Shown: one piece after another, positions 1-9,200 of the stretch | How positions within the stretch are numbered: position 1 is the first letter of the stretch | Layout: every line of letters begins with the position of its first letter | Assembly (NCBI GenBank): GCA_902781505.1 | Contig: CACZJL010000002.1 | Coordinates: 1 to 64,000, forward strand | Source of the DNA: an uncultured Lachnospiraceae bacterium | GTDB taxonomy: Bacteria; Bacillota; Clostridia; Lachnospirales; Lachnospiraceae | DNA length: 64,000 bases | Reading direction: 5' to 3' | Made by a program: the position numbers and the translations under genes | The notes under the pieces: model-generated | Told to the model about the DNA's origin: nothing | The model's database searches: none | What the model saw: only the letters and a program-made list of their open reading frames with translations

Positions 1-60
1 CTCCTTTAAGTTTTTTTGTTTGGTCACTTAAAATCTTAAAAGAAGTTCGTTCCTTTTTCT

Positions 61-517
61 ATGACTAATTCTATTTACACAAGATATTTTACGCTATCAA
101 CTAATCGCTTTTGGCAATAATGTTAATCCTACTGATATAAAACTTTATACTTCTGATATTCCTTTGAAGAATATCGAAAAAGACAAACTGACGGCAGTTA
201 TATCTGTTGAACCTCCTTTTGAAGAAAACGGCCAGATGTCAAGTGTTACTGTACTTGCTGATAAAGTGTATAGCACGACGGACATTGCAAAAGATTATCG
301 CATGGACATCTGGTCTCTTAACAAGTACTTGGAATATAGAAACGTTCAGTATTTCGATAAGAACAAGTATCATCTTTACGGTAAATTTCGTGGTAAAGGC
401 TTAGTTGTAGATATCCCTACTATGAAATATCTAAGGTGGACTGAAAAAGGTAAGAAATTCGTCGAGTTTATGCTTGAACAAGACGGATATGAAAAGGTGG
501 TGCGTAAACATGGATAA
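61..517 (+). pseudogene. KilA-C/antirepressor-like regulator, 5' end disrupted by an apparent frameshift
   Basis: The frame ending at 517 is open back to 65 and encodes about 150 residues, yet has no ATG, GTG or TTG before a TTG at 164 that lacks a ribosome binding site. An ATG at 61 opens a different frame that stops at 120. Skipping one base near 79 would join the two into one protein starting MTNSIY and running into QDILRYQLIAFGNN. The C-terminal part (STTDIAKDY, then a basic linker, then WTEKGKKFVEFML) resembles the KilA-C DNA-binding domain of phage antirepressors. Its stop overlaps the rep start by 8 bp. It may be a decayed gene, or the frameshift may be natural. Family call moderate, frameshift call moderate. 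Confidence 0.5.
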
Positions 518-1460
518 AATTCCTTACCTAAATCCGGTCACTGTAGACAATCAGACCTATTCTATTGATAAGGTTAAGCTGTCTGTCGTACTGCCTGATG
601 AATTAGTAGACAATATATTGTCTGACTATCGATACTTATCGGAAATGATTCCGGGAATAACTCTAAAAGAACCGGAAGAGCATTCTTATCGATATCGCTT
701 TCCCTGCGAGAAGAGCTACTATGATTCCTTCGGCAATAAGATTGCTACGGTTTCAATGAAATTCATCAACAACTCCAAGGAGAGGCTGAGATGCGGCATT
801 ATAGAGTTCAACCCCAATAAATGCCATGAACATGAGCATATTATTGATGAAGTAAGGACAATTTTGTCCCTCACGGAGAGTTATCATTTTGAATCCCTTG
901 ATTTTGCTATTGATATTCCAATCAATAAGATGTTAGTGCATTTGCTTAAAGATAAACGTGCACAGCTTATATATAAGGCATCTAAAGATTGCTCAACAGA
1001 ATATCTTGGCAAGAAGCGGAATGATCCCGGACATGTGAAGCTTTACAATAAGAGTCGGGAAAGTAGTTTGTCTACTCCGTGGACTCGAATTGAAATTACC
1101 GTTGGAGATCCATCGTTGCCGGATTGGGGACAAAAGCTTTACAATAACTGGCTACCTAAAGTAACAGTTTTCAATCCGAAGGGTTCGATCTCACAAGATA
1201 TTCAGCTTAACGATACTGAAAAGGTTCTTCTTGAATTGTTACAGTATAATTCTGAAAAAGCGGTGTATTGGAATCGCCTCGGGCGTAAAGAAAAGGCTAA
1301 ACTGAAACCACTTGTTTTTGCAGATCAAAAATATTTGGAATATAATTTTGATGCAATCAATCAAGTGGTTCAGGGTATGGTAAGCCTTATGGATCCTTAC
1401 GTGATATCTGCAAACTCTAATAGTTCCATAAACTCCTCCAATGGATCTTCTGAAGCATAA
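510..1460 (+). CDS. Replication initiation protein, rolling-circle Rep_trans type
   Basis: The 316-residue product resembles the Rep proteins of plasmids and conjugative elements that nick their own origin for rolling-circle replication. Evidence is the stretch GHVKLYNKSRESSL followed by WTRIEITV, typical of this group, after a region with ESLDFAIDIP. The ATG at 510 is chosen because AAGGTGG lies just upstream and it overlaps the end of the preceding gene, suggesting coupling. The last 64 bp overlap the 3' end of the convergent coupling-protein gene, so the Ser/Asn-rich tail (NSNSSINSSNGSS) is encoded antisense to that gene's C-terminus. The tail may reflect a recent junction. Role in the element's replication is inferred. 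Confidence 0.7.
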   Translation: MDKIPYLNPVTVDNQTYSIDKVKLSVVLPDELVDNILSDYRYLSEMIPGITLKEPEEHSYRYRFPCEKSYYDSFGNKIATVSMKFINNSKERLRCGIIEFNPNKCHEHEHIIDEVRTILSLTESYHFESLDFAIDIPINKMLVHLLKDKRAQLIYKASKDCSTEYLGKKRNDPGHVKLYNKSRESSLSTPWTRIEITVGDPSLPDWGQKLYNNWLPKVTVFNPKGSISQDIQLNDTEKVLLELLQYNSEKAVYWNRLGRKEKAKLKPLVFADQKYLEYNFDAINQVVQGMVSLMDPYVISANSNSSINSSNGSSEA

Positions 1461-2797
1461 GGCTTCATTTCAGGTTTTTTCGTAGCAGGAACGGAAATCA
1501 TTTCATAGCGCTCCGGTACTTCCTGTCTGTCTGCAAGCTGTGTAAATACCGGCTTGCTTCCTCTGGTGAATACCCAACAATAACCAACCGGCATGTAAAG
1601 CACCTGTTGTAGCGGTTTGTTGCAGCGGGTGCTTACTGCGCGTGCTGTTTCAATATCGTTGCCGCCGGTATAAATATAAGTATCGCAATTTGAAATGATT
1701 GTCTTGTTTTCACCATAACCAGCCTTTAACAGCTGCGCTTCCGATTGAAGAATGAGGACTACCGAGATCCCGCGAGAACGGATCGTTGAGATCATTGCAT
1801 CAAGGTTATCGATCACAGTAGTAGCGCCGTAATCATCCAGAAAGAATCTTACAGGTATCGGAAGACGCTGGTTAGGGTAAGTATCTGCGCTTTTAATAAA
1901 TCCGTCTATTGCCTGAGAGAAGAAGAGATTTACAAGTCCGTCCATAGCTCTGTCATGGTCGCTCTGAATCACAAAGATGATGGTTTTCTTCCCTGAAAGC
2001 TCTGAAAAATCAATATCATTGGAAGATGTCATTTCGTCTATTTCCTTCGTGCTGTAATTTGAAAACTTGGAAACCAAAACACTGCGGATGGTATCGAATG
2101 TTTTATCAGGAGCTGCATCAACGTTCTTGAACTGTTCATAAGCCCAGCTGTCAGGATGTTTCCTGTAAAGCTCTTCAAAACGATCTGAAAGAGCAGAGGC
2201 CTTGGGATTCCGTGTTCGATAACTGCCAGAACCACTAACACGTTCATGTCGGTCGCCTTCCCGCAGCAGATTAAGAATTCCACGGAAACTGCATGGCTTA
2301 TAGCCTGTCTCGAACATATATCCAATCAATGCGCAGGTAAAAAGCAATGCCATGCTGTCCCAATAAGGATCTATTGTTGCTTTTCTGCTTGTTTTATCAA
2401 GACACAGTGCACTTGCTATCTTCATAATATCTTGCGTGCATGTTATCTGCGTCAGCGGATTCCAGTGCATTGATGTTGCAGGATCCTGAAAATCTACCTG
2501 AATGACATCGTACCCTTTTTCCTTGAATAGCCAGTAATACTTCTTTATGAGAGAGCCTTTTGGATCTGAGATCACATAATTGCCTTCAGCCCTCTGTAAA
2601 TTTGGCTCTACAAATCGTGATGTTTTGAAACTCCCGCTTGAACCCGCAACGATAATGTTATTGTTGATCAGCGTTTTTCGTTCATCCAGATCACGGATCA
2701 CATTTCTGGCAAGTATGTATTTGGCATTTTCCAATTCTTTTGCCGGATCCGTGTTCCTTGCAGGAGAGATCTTCCCCTTGGCATTTTGGATCAGCAT
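1397..2797 (-). CDS. VirD4/TraG-type conjugative coupling ATPase
   Basis: This 466-residue protein is the cytoplasmic part of a type IV coupling protein, which links the relaxosome to the conjugation channel. A Walker A loop GSSGSFKTS sits at residues 53-60 with Phe where Gly is usual, and a Walker B-like RFFLDDYG at 317-324. ISDPKGSL at about residue 76 matches the conserved DPKG motif of the family. Canonical TraG proteins are near 600 residues and start with membrane helices; these are missing, so the protein resembles the short VirD4-like forms of clostridial elements. It lies 12 bp after the ClpP-like gene in the same direction. No relaxase is seen beside it. Confidence 0.85.
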   Translation of the reverse strand: MLIQNAKGKISPARNTDPAKELENAKYILARNVIRDLDERKTLINNNIIVAGSSGSFKTSRFVEPNLQRAEGNYVISDPKGSLIKKYYWLFKEKGYDVIQVDFQDPATSMHWNPLTQITCTQDIMKIASALCLDKTSRKATIDPYWDSMALLFTCALIGYMFETGYKPCSFRGILNLLREGDRHERVSGSGSYRTRNPKASALSDRFEELYRKHPDSWAYEQFKNVDAAPDKTFDTIRSVLVSKFSNYSTKEIDEMTSSNDIDFSELSGKKTIIFVIQSDHDRAMDGLVNLFFSQAIDGFIKSADTYPNQRLPIPVRFFLDDYGATTVIDNLDAMISTIRSRGISVVLILQSEAQLLKAGYGENKTIISNCDTYIYTGGNDIETARAVSTRCNKPLQQVLYMPVGYCWVFTRGSKPVFTQLADRQEVPERYEMISVPATKKPEMKPYASEDPLEEFMELLEFADIT

Positions 2798-2809
2798 CGT
2801 TATTCCTCC

Positions 2810-3391
2810 TTAATAGATGGCCTTAATCTCATCGCAGATACCGAAAGCAACAGCTTCCTCTGCGGTCATAAAATTGTCGTAGGCAGTAGCCTCGTTGATT
2901 TCATCAAGTGATTTGCCGGTTGCTTCTGCAAGCAGACTATTTACTGTCGTCTTGATTTCGAGTATGCTCTGTGCCTGTTTCTCGATTGTTGTAGCCGTGC
3001 CGCCGAAGCCTTCCGGGACTCTTGGTTCATGTATCAGCACATGGGAATGGGGCAAAATAAAGCGTTTTCCCTTCCTACCGCCTGCAAGAAGGATGGCTGC
3101 CATGCTTGCCGCCAGTCCTGTGCAATAGATCTCCATATCATAGGGATATGTACGGATGAGATCGTACATAAGAAGTCCGGCATTGACCTCGCCGCCGCAG
3201 CAGTTGATGAACAGCTGTACAGTTTTCTTTTCTGATTCCATGTACTGCATCAGCGCCATGAACTGTGTGGCAGTATCCATGCAGATTGACTCCGTAAGGA
3301 AAAGCCGCCCCTCCGCAGCGTGACATGCAAGCAGTGTTTTCTCACTGTTGCCGGTAGAATCATAAATCAAAATGTTTTTTGCAAGACTCAT
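2810..3391 (-). CDS. ClpP-like serine protease encoded by the element
   Basis: The 193-residue product has the length and fold signature of the ClpP proteolytic subunit. The catalytic triad is visible: Ser96 in GLAASMAAILLAGG, His121 in VLIHEP, and Asp172 in AYDNFMTAEEA, with spacing as in E. coli ClpP. The oxyanion-loop glycines are in NCCGGEVNAG. A ribosome binding site AAAGGAG precedes the ATG. No Clp ATPase partner lies nearby, so it would borrow a host unfoldase or act alone. It precedes the coupling-protein gene by 12 bp and is probably co-transcribed. ClpP-like genes recur beside traG in clostridial elements, but the target proteins are not known to me. Confidence 0.88.
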   Translation of the reverse strand: MSLAKNILIYDSTGNSEKTLLACHAAEGRLFLTESICMDTATQFMALMQYMESEKKTVQLFINCCGGEVNAGLLMYDLIRTYPYDMEIYCTGLAASMAAILLAGGRKGKRFILPHSHVLIHEPRVPEGFGGTATTIEKQAQSILEIKTTVNSLLAEATGKSLDEINEATAYDNFMTAEEAVAFGICDEIKAIY

Positions 3392-3439
3392 AAATTCTCT
3401 GCTCCTTTCATATTGAAAAATAATATTGTCTCGAACTAA

Positions 3440-3502
3440 CTATAATAATAACAATAATAATAAAAAGGGAATTGGTGTTGGATACCAATTCCCTTTTGCG
3501 GT
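3440..3502. terminator. Bidirectional terminator beside an AAT microsatellite
   Basis: A perfect 14-bp stem (AAAAGGGAATTGGT at 3463-3476, ACCAATTCCCTTTT at 3484-3497) follows a run of AAT/AAC triplets at 3440-3462. Read leftward it ends in T-rich sequence, so it can stop transcripts of the macro-domain gene. Confidence 0.8.
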
Positions 3503-3520
3503 TTTACTTCTTTTCAATTA

Positions 3521-4723
3521 TCAATCCATTTCCTGCTCTATGTCAGGCATTTTGGTTTTCCTTTGTCGTTTTCTTTTGATCGTGTTTGGGATAAGTTCTG
3601 AGTATTCTGTAAACACCTTATCCCATTTTGCTTTTTCGATATAGTCATTCGCAATAATGTAATCATCCGTTGAACTTGGAAATACATGCCCTCGGCTCAA
3701 CATCAAAAGAATCATGTCATCAACGCTTACCTTTAATCCAAGACCGATTCTGAGGACATTTGCCTTCTTGTTCAAAAACGTCTTGGCTATATCGTACACT
3801 TTGCCTTTCTTTTTACCTCTTGTCCGATATAGGTTCAGATATCTGGAAATATTGGAAATATCCTCAAGCCTGATATCAGCCGCGAACTTTGCCCTGTCGA
3901 ATTCCTCTCCCGTATCCGTCTTTGATGGATACTCATCGATATACTTATGTACGATCTTGTAATATTGCTGATTGTTAAAATCATCATAAACATTGATGAG
4001 CCCGTAAGGTTTAGCGTTTTTTTTCGCATATTCATCACGTTCTGCAAGATATCTATCTGTCAGAACAAGCTTTCGCTCATCCAGTTTTTTCTTAATCTGC
4101 ACATCGATCTCTTTCATTCGTGCTGCAACTGCAGAATCAGGATTGATAGCTGTATCTGCCAATATGCCTGCATTAACTTTCTTTATATTATTGATGTTTT
4201 TTATTTCATTCTTATATTTTTTGTGATCCAGGTATTTCACCAGCTGTATGCTCTTAACGCATGTGTCCGGATGGTGATCAAGGAATGACGTGATAGCCTT
4301 CAGGGCACATTTCTCAGCATAATCAGCAGGGAAATGCGAATACCCTGTGCCAAGCAGGCAAAAAACAACGCTTTTCAACCCGTTGGAATCGGCCTCTGTA
4401 AGCGCCTTTACGTAGCAGCTTTTCAGCTTATCGGAAGAATTGACGGATTTGTATATAGGTACTGCTGCATGAATCAGATATTTATATCCAGGAACACCAT
4501 GGCTTGATGTAATAGCAGTCTCTCCACCGTGAAGATATCCAATTTTCTCTCTGTCAGCACGTAAAAGGTTTTTATCCGCTTTCTCATATACCTGTCCATC
4601 AAGAAGTCCCCCGATGATAGGCTTGTGATTGGCAGGAAAGACCAAAGCGTCAGCTTTCAGATCAAAAACATCACCGGTGATTATTTGTAATACTGAAGAT
4701 ATATTATCCTGCGACAAGACCAT
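3521..4723 (-). CDS. Macro-domain protein with a C-terminal helical domain
   Basis: The 400-residue protein begins with a macro domain (about residues 12-160): ITGDVFDLKADALVFPAN is the classic ADP-ribose-binding first motif, and LLGTGYSHFP is the second loop. Macro domains bind or remove ADP-ribose. After a charged linker (about 190-250) comes a helical segment near 305-375 (KKANVLRIGLGLKVSVDD, then SRGHVFPSSTDDYIIANDYI) resembling the short helical domain often appended to bacterial macro proteins. The start at 4723 has GGAGG just upstream and overlaps the recombinase 3' end by 20 bp, so the two are coupled. Substrate unknown; a role in host or phage NAD/ADP-ribose biology is only a guess. 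Confidence 0.75.
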   Translation of the reverse strand: MVLSQDNISSVLQIITGDVFDLKADALVFPANHKPIIGGLLDGQVYEKADKNLLRADREKIGYLHGGETAITSSHGVPGYKYLIHAAVPIYKSVNSSDKLKSCYVKALTEADSNGLKSVVFCLLGTGYSHFPADYAEKCALKAITSFLDHHPDTCVKSIQLVKYLDHKKYKNEIKNINNIKKVNAGILADTAINPDSAVAARMKEIDVQIKKKLDERKLVLTDRYLAERDEYAKKNAKPYGLINVYDDFNNQQYYKIVHKYIDEYPSKTDTGEEFDRAKFAADIRLEDISNISRYLNLYRTRGKKKGKVYDIAKTFLNKKANVLRIGLGLKVSVDDMILLMLSRGHVFPSSTDDYIIANDYIEKAKWDKVFTEYSELIPNTIKRKRQRKTKMPDIEQEMD

Positions 4724-5420
4724 TCGCCTCCTTCAGCTCACGCTTATATTTATAATAGGTATTGTTGGCAAGACCTATCAACTTCATGCATTCTTTATCT
4801 GAGAGAGTACCATCAAAGTCTTTACTGTACTTTAATATCATAGGCTTCACGACATGGCTCTTTTTTGTTTCAAAGATCGTCCCTTTTGCTGTGCCAATCT
4901 GCTTGCCGTTTAAACGAGCAGTTTCTATACCTTCACGAGTACGCTGGCGGAGATCCTGTACTTCCTTCTCAGACTGTTCAAAGGCTTTATAGATATCTTG
5001 CTCCACCTTATTCATCATAAACTTATTGATAGCAGCCATTATGGAATTAACCAGTTCATCAGTAGCGACATCTCCGGAGGCAAAGGTCTGAGAGATGATT
5101 CCCTTCATAGCCTCACGATAGGCTTCTGTATCAATGTGTCGCTCTTTCAGAAATACAAGACTGACATTGCGCTCAAAAAGCTCCTTATATAATAGGAAGC
5201 CATCAGATGCATTTCGGCTCATTCTGCTGACGCTGTCAAATATAATAATATCATTTTCTCTGAGCTGCCGATGCAGCTTATTCCATTCAGGACGATTGAC
5301 TGAAGTTCCAGTATAGCTTTCCTCTATGATGACTGCTTCAGGGAAGGCAGTCTTGATATTGCGGATCTGTCTGTCGATCGATTGCTTTTTTGTGCTGATT
5401 CGGCAATAACCGTAAATCAT
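4704..5420 (-). CDS. Serine recombinase, resolvase/invertase family
   Basis: The 238-residue product starts with IYGYCRISTKKQSIDRQI, whose serine in the RIS/T motif is the DNA-attacking residue of resolvase/invertase enzymes. DSVSRMSRNASD matches the conserved arginine-containing second motif, and the C-terminus is a helix-turn-helix (SDKECMKLIGLANNTYYKY). The ATG at 5420 is chosen because TTAGGAGG lies 7 bp upstream. The size fits a small resolvase rather than a large serine integrase, so it more likely resolves cointegrates or inverts DNA than integrates the element. The inverted repeats at 5587-5690 lie directly behind it and may be its site. Confidence 0.9.
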   Translation of the reverse strand: MIYGYCRISTKKQSIDRQIRNIKTAFPEAVIIEESYTGTSVNRPEWNKLHRQLRENDIIIFDSVSRMSRNASDGFLLYKELFERNVSLVFLKERHIDTEAYREAMKGIISQTFASGDVATDELVNSIMAAINKFMMNKVEQDIYKAFEQSEKEVQDLRQRTREGIETARLNGKQIGTAKGTIFETKKSHVVKPMILKYSKDFDGTLSDKECMKLIGLANNTYYKYKRELKEANGLVAG

Positions 5421-5586
5421 TTTTTTGCCTCCTAACATACCATAGCTCTATCAAGATATAGCTATGAAATTTATTATCGACGAAAAAGTTTTTGACCATG
5501 TACCATTGCCGTGGTGCGTTATTAGTCTGCCGATGGGAGAGAACCCACCTCTTTTACCGGCGGCAACAAGAAAGCAGAACACGAAT

Positions 5587-5690
5587 CTATCAAAAGTAAC
5601 GAACGCCATATGACCGATTCAAAGACTGCTTTTGATATAAAATCAGAACAGGTCACTTTTGATAGAATAGTCAGAGGATTCAAAAGTGAG
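5587..5690. repeat. Cluster of four inverted/direct TCAAAAG-type repeats, candidate res site
   Basis: Four related boxes occur in about 100 bp: CTATCAAAAGTAAC (5587-5600), GCTTTTGATAT (5629-5639, inverted), GGTCACTTTTGATAG (5651-5665, inverted) and ATTCAAAAGTGAG (5678-5690). The first and third form a 14-bp inverted repeat with one mismatch. Position beside a resolvase gene suggests subsites I-III of a res region; regulator binding is the alternative. Confidence 0.55.
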
Positions 5691-5811
5691 TATCTGCTTG
5701 CCTGATCCTGTCAAAACCACAACAACTATAATAACTATTATCATTATAACACAAAATGTGCTAAAATTCAAGCGAAACATGGAGAAAATCAAGCGAATAC
5801 AGGAATAAATC

Positions 5812-5840
5812 TTGATTTTTCATCTTTTATGTGCTATAAT
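5812..5840 (+). promoter_or_regulatory. Promoter of the XRE regulator and probably hsd genes
   Basis: TTGATT (5812-5817) and TATAAT (5835-5840) are separated by 17 bp, with an extended TGC before the -10. Transcription would start near 5847, about 47 bp before the XRE start codon. Confidence 0.75.
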
Positions 5841-5893
5841 GTATATAAAGATTCTTTTAATGGCATATTTGATAGCAGAAAGCGAGGAAAACT

Positions 5894-6100
5894 ATGGCCA
5901 TAAGCTATAAAAAACTTTGGAAGCTCCTGATAGACAAAGATATGAAGAAAAAGGATTTGCAGCAGCTTGCAGGAATCAGCTCAGCTTCTATAACCAAGCT
6001 GGCTAAGAACGAGAATGTAAATACAGAAATTATCGAAAAAATCTGTGTGGCGCTTCAGTGTGACGTGAGCGACATAATGGAAATGACGGAAGATGTTTAA
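5894..6100 (+). CDS. Small XRE (Cro/CI) helix-turn-helix regulator
   Basis: The 68-residue protein is a single Cro/CI-type domain: KKDLQQLAGISSASITKLAK is the helix-turn-helix, followed by the usual VALQCDVSDIMEM end. GAGGAAAAC lies before the ATG at 5894. It precedes hsdR by 114 bp in the same direction, the place where control proteins of restriction systems sit, so it may time expression of the nuclease. It could equally belong to the mobile element. No operator palindrome was pinned down. Confidence 0.85.
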   Translation: MAISYKKLWKLLIDKDMKKKDLQQLAGISSASITKLAKNENVNTEIIEKICVALQCDVSDIMEMTEDV

Positions 6101-6214
6101 TAATTCATTTTTTTCATGAGGATGAAAAGAATGAAAGGGGACAAATTTGTCTAACATCATAGATTAAGCAAGTGCTTAAATTGAGATAGTAAGCAACGAA
6201 GGGGTGTGTTGTTT

Positions 6215-9200
6215 ATGAGTAGACCGGAAGATTCAAGGGTCAAGATACCTGCTCTTGTACATTTCACCAGAATTGGATATAGGTATATGTCCATAAAGGA
6301 TAAGGTACGGGGCGTTGATTATGATCCTGATACCAATATCTTTTACGCTGAGTTTTTGGATGCTATCAATCGGATCAACGATATGGATCTGTCGATGGAT
6401 GATGCAAAAAAGATTATTGGCGAATTGAAGATCAAGCTTGATAATGAAGATCTTGGAATGGCTTTCTTTACTCTTTTGAAGAAGGGTTATGAGGATATAA
6501 GGCTTATAGACTTCTCGAAAGACGATAAGAATAGCTATGTCGTGGTTACAGAGCTTCCCTATGAAAATGGTGATGATAATTTCAGACCGGACATAACAAT
6601 ACTTGTAAATGGCATGCCATTATCATTCGTTGAAGTCAAGAGACAGAACAATCGTGAAGGTATCCTTGTCGAACGAGAGAGAATGACTCGTAGGTTCTCG
6701 AATCCGATTTATAGAAGATATGTGAACATTACACAGTTTACGGTTTTTTCAAATAACAATGAATACGATGATACGGACATAGAGCCTATTCAGGGGGCAT
6801 TTTATGCATCGAGCAATTATGGAAAGATGTTCTTCAGCAAATTCCGTGAGCAGCGGAAAGGGGAACTTCAGACAAAAGTAAAATCGATTGATCCCGATGT
6901 TGAGAAGTTCATTTTGCAGGATACTAATCTTGTATCTATAAAAGGTACTCCGGAATATAGTTCATCTATTAGTCCGGATTCACCGACAAACAGAATAGTA
7001 ACATCGTTGTTTGTACCGGAAAGAATAAAGTTCATTCTGAATTATGGTTTGTGTTACAAAGTTACAACAGATAAAAACGGCATCCGGCATATTGAGAAAC
7101 ATATTATGAGATATCCACAGTTGTTTGCAACACTTGCAATCGAGGATAAGCTGACTGCCGGTGTGAAGAAGGGTATCATCTGGCATACACAAGGCAGTGG
7201 AAAAACTGCACTTGCTTTTTCCAATGTTCATTACATAACGGATTATTTTCAAGAGCAGGGGAAAATAGCGAAGTTCTACTTTATTGTTGACCGCATTGAT
7301 CTGGCAACACAGGCAAAAGAAGAATTTGAGGCGAGAGGACTTAAAGCTATCCTTGTGGATTCCAAGGAGGAGTTCAAGAACAATATTGCTGCTGTAGGCG
7401 AACAGGACAAGAGTGGAAAAAGGATAATTACTGTTGTAAATATACAGAAATTCTCAACAGAATCTGTTACGAAGCAAGCTGACTATAATGTGAATGTACA
7501 GAGGGTATATTTCCTTGACGAAGCGCATAGAAGTTATAACCCGAATGGTTCTTTCCTTGCCAACCTTATGGCATCGGATCGTAATGCAATTATGATTGCA
7601 TTGACCGGTACGCCACTGATAGGAGATGGATATAATACTAAAGACATATTTGGAGAATACATCCACAAGTATTATTACAATCAGTCTATTTCAGACGGAT
7701 ATACATTGAGGCTGATACGCGAAGAGATTGAGACATCATATAAGGCAAAGATGCAGGAAACATTGGAACAGCTTGAAGTTCAAATGGGATCCTTTAAAAA
7801 GTCTGACGTATATTCGCATCCTAAGTTTGTTGAGAGGATGGTCGAATACATCATCCATGATTATGAAAAAGGCAGAAAGACTTTGGATGATTCTGTCGGT
7901 GCAATGATTGTGTGTGATTCTGCACCACAGGCAAGACAGGTAGAAGAACAGCTTAATCGCCTTACTGCATATACCCACGCTCTTGTCCTTCATGATGAAG
8001 GATCCAAACAGGATAGGAAAGATATTCAGGAGGATTTTAAAAAAGGGAAAATAGATATTCTTGTCGTATATAATATGCTTCTCACGGGTTTTGATGCACC
8101 GAGACTGAAGAAGCAATATTTGGCACGCATGATAAAAGCTCATAATCTACTTCAAACACTGACAAGAGTAAACAGGCCATACAAAGATTATCACTACGGT
8201 TATGTTGTTGACTTCGCAAATATAAAAGAGGAATTCGATAAGACAAATCAGGCGTATTTTGAAGAACTTCAGGCTGAATTGGGCGATGAGGTTCAGAATT
8301 ACAGCAATATCTTCAAGAGCAAGGAAGATATAGAAGAGGATCTCAAGAATGTAAAGAACCAGCTTTTCCTGTATGATACAGAGAATGTTGTATCATTCAT
8401 AGAGCAGATCAACGGTATAGATGATAAGAAACAGCTGTTGGATCTAAAAAAAGCTTTAGAAGACTATAAAATACTGAACAACCTTATCCGTATGTTTGGC
8501 TATGATGAGCTGGCTCAAAACTTCGATATTCAAAAAGCAATTCAGCTTCTGAATGAAGTGAATAACAGAATCAGCATTATCAATTTTAAGCAGAATGTGC
8601 AGAACTCTGAGGATATGTCCGGTGTTCTTAATATGGCACTTGATCAGATTGACTTCCAATTCAGAAAAATTGGAGAAGAAGAACTGGTTATTGCTGATGC
8701 TTTTCGCAGCTCATTGGAAAAGACACGAAGGGAAATTGTTGAGCGTTGCTTAGATCCGCAGGATCCGGAATATATTTCATTACTGGATGAACTAAAGCGT
8801 ATCTTTAAGAAGAAAAATATAGAAGAACTATCTGCTGATGAGATGAAGCAGATGACGGCAGAATTGGATGCTTTGCGTAAGAAGGCAGAACAGCATAATC
8901 ATGCTGATCAGATGCTTGCTGCAAAGTATGGTGGCGATGTTAAGTATATGCGTACACATAAGAGAATTATGGGAACACCGCCTCCGTTAGCAGATGCTAT
9001 GACTATTCATAAGATCCTTATGTTTGTTAAGTCGAAGGCGGATGACCAAATAGCACATAATGAGAGTGTGCTGGATAATGAAGCATTCTTCATGAAGTCT
9101 TTGCAGCCATTCATTATCACGGCCTGCAAGCAGGAAGGGGCAAAGGTTAGTATGCCACAGGTAAAGTTTATCGATAATTGTCTGTCGCAAGAATACTTTG

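Larger units (their letters stand above)
1..5690. mobile_element. Part of an integrative conjugative or mobilizable element (left end outside the window)
   Basis: This block joins a KilA-C-type regulator, a rolling-circle-type Rep, a VirD4/TraG coupling ATPase, a ClpP-like protease, a macro-domain protein and a serine recombinase with a repeat-rich site next to it. Such a mix is typical of conjugative elements of gut Clostridia. No relaxase or VirB4 is present, so the transfer genes either lie left of the window or were lost. Only the coupling protein and cargo-like genes are visible. The right limit is inferred from the recombinase and its repeats at 5587-5690; no att duplication was identified. 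Confidence 0.7.
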
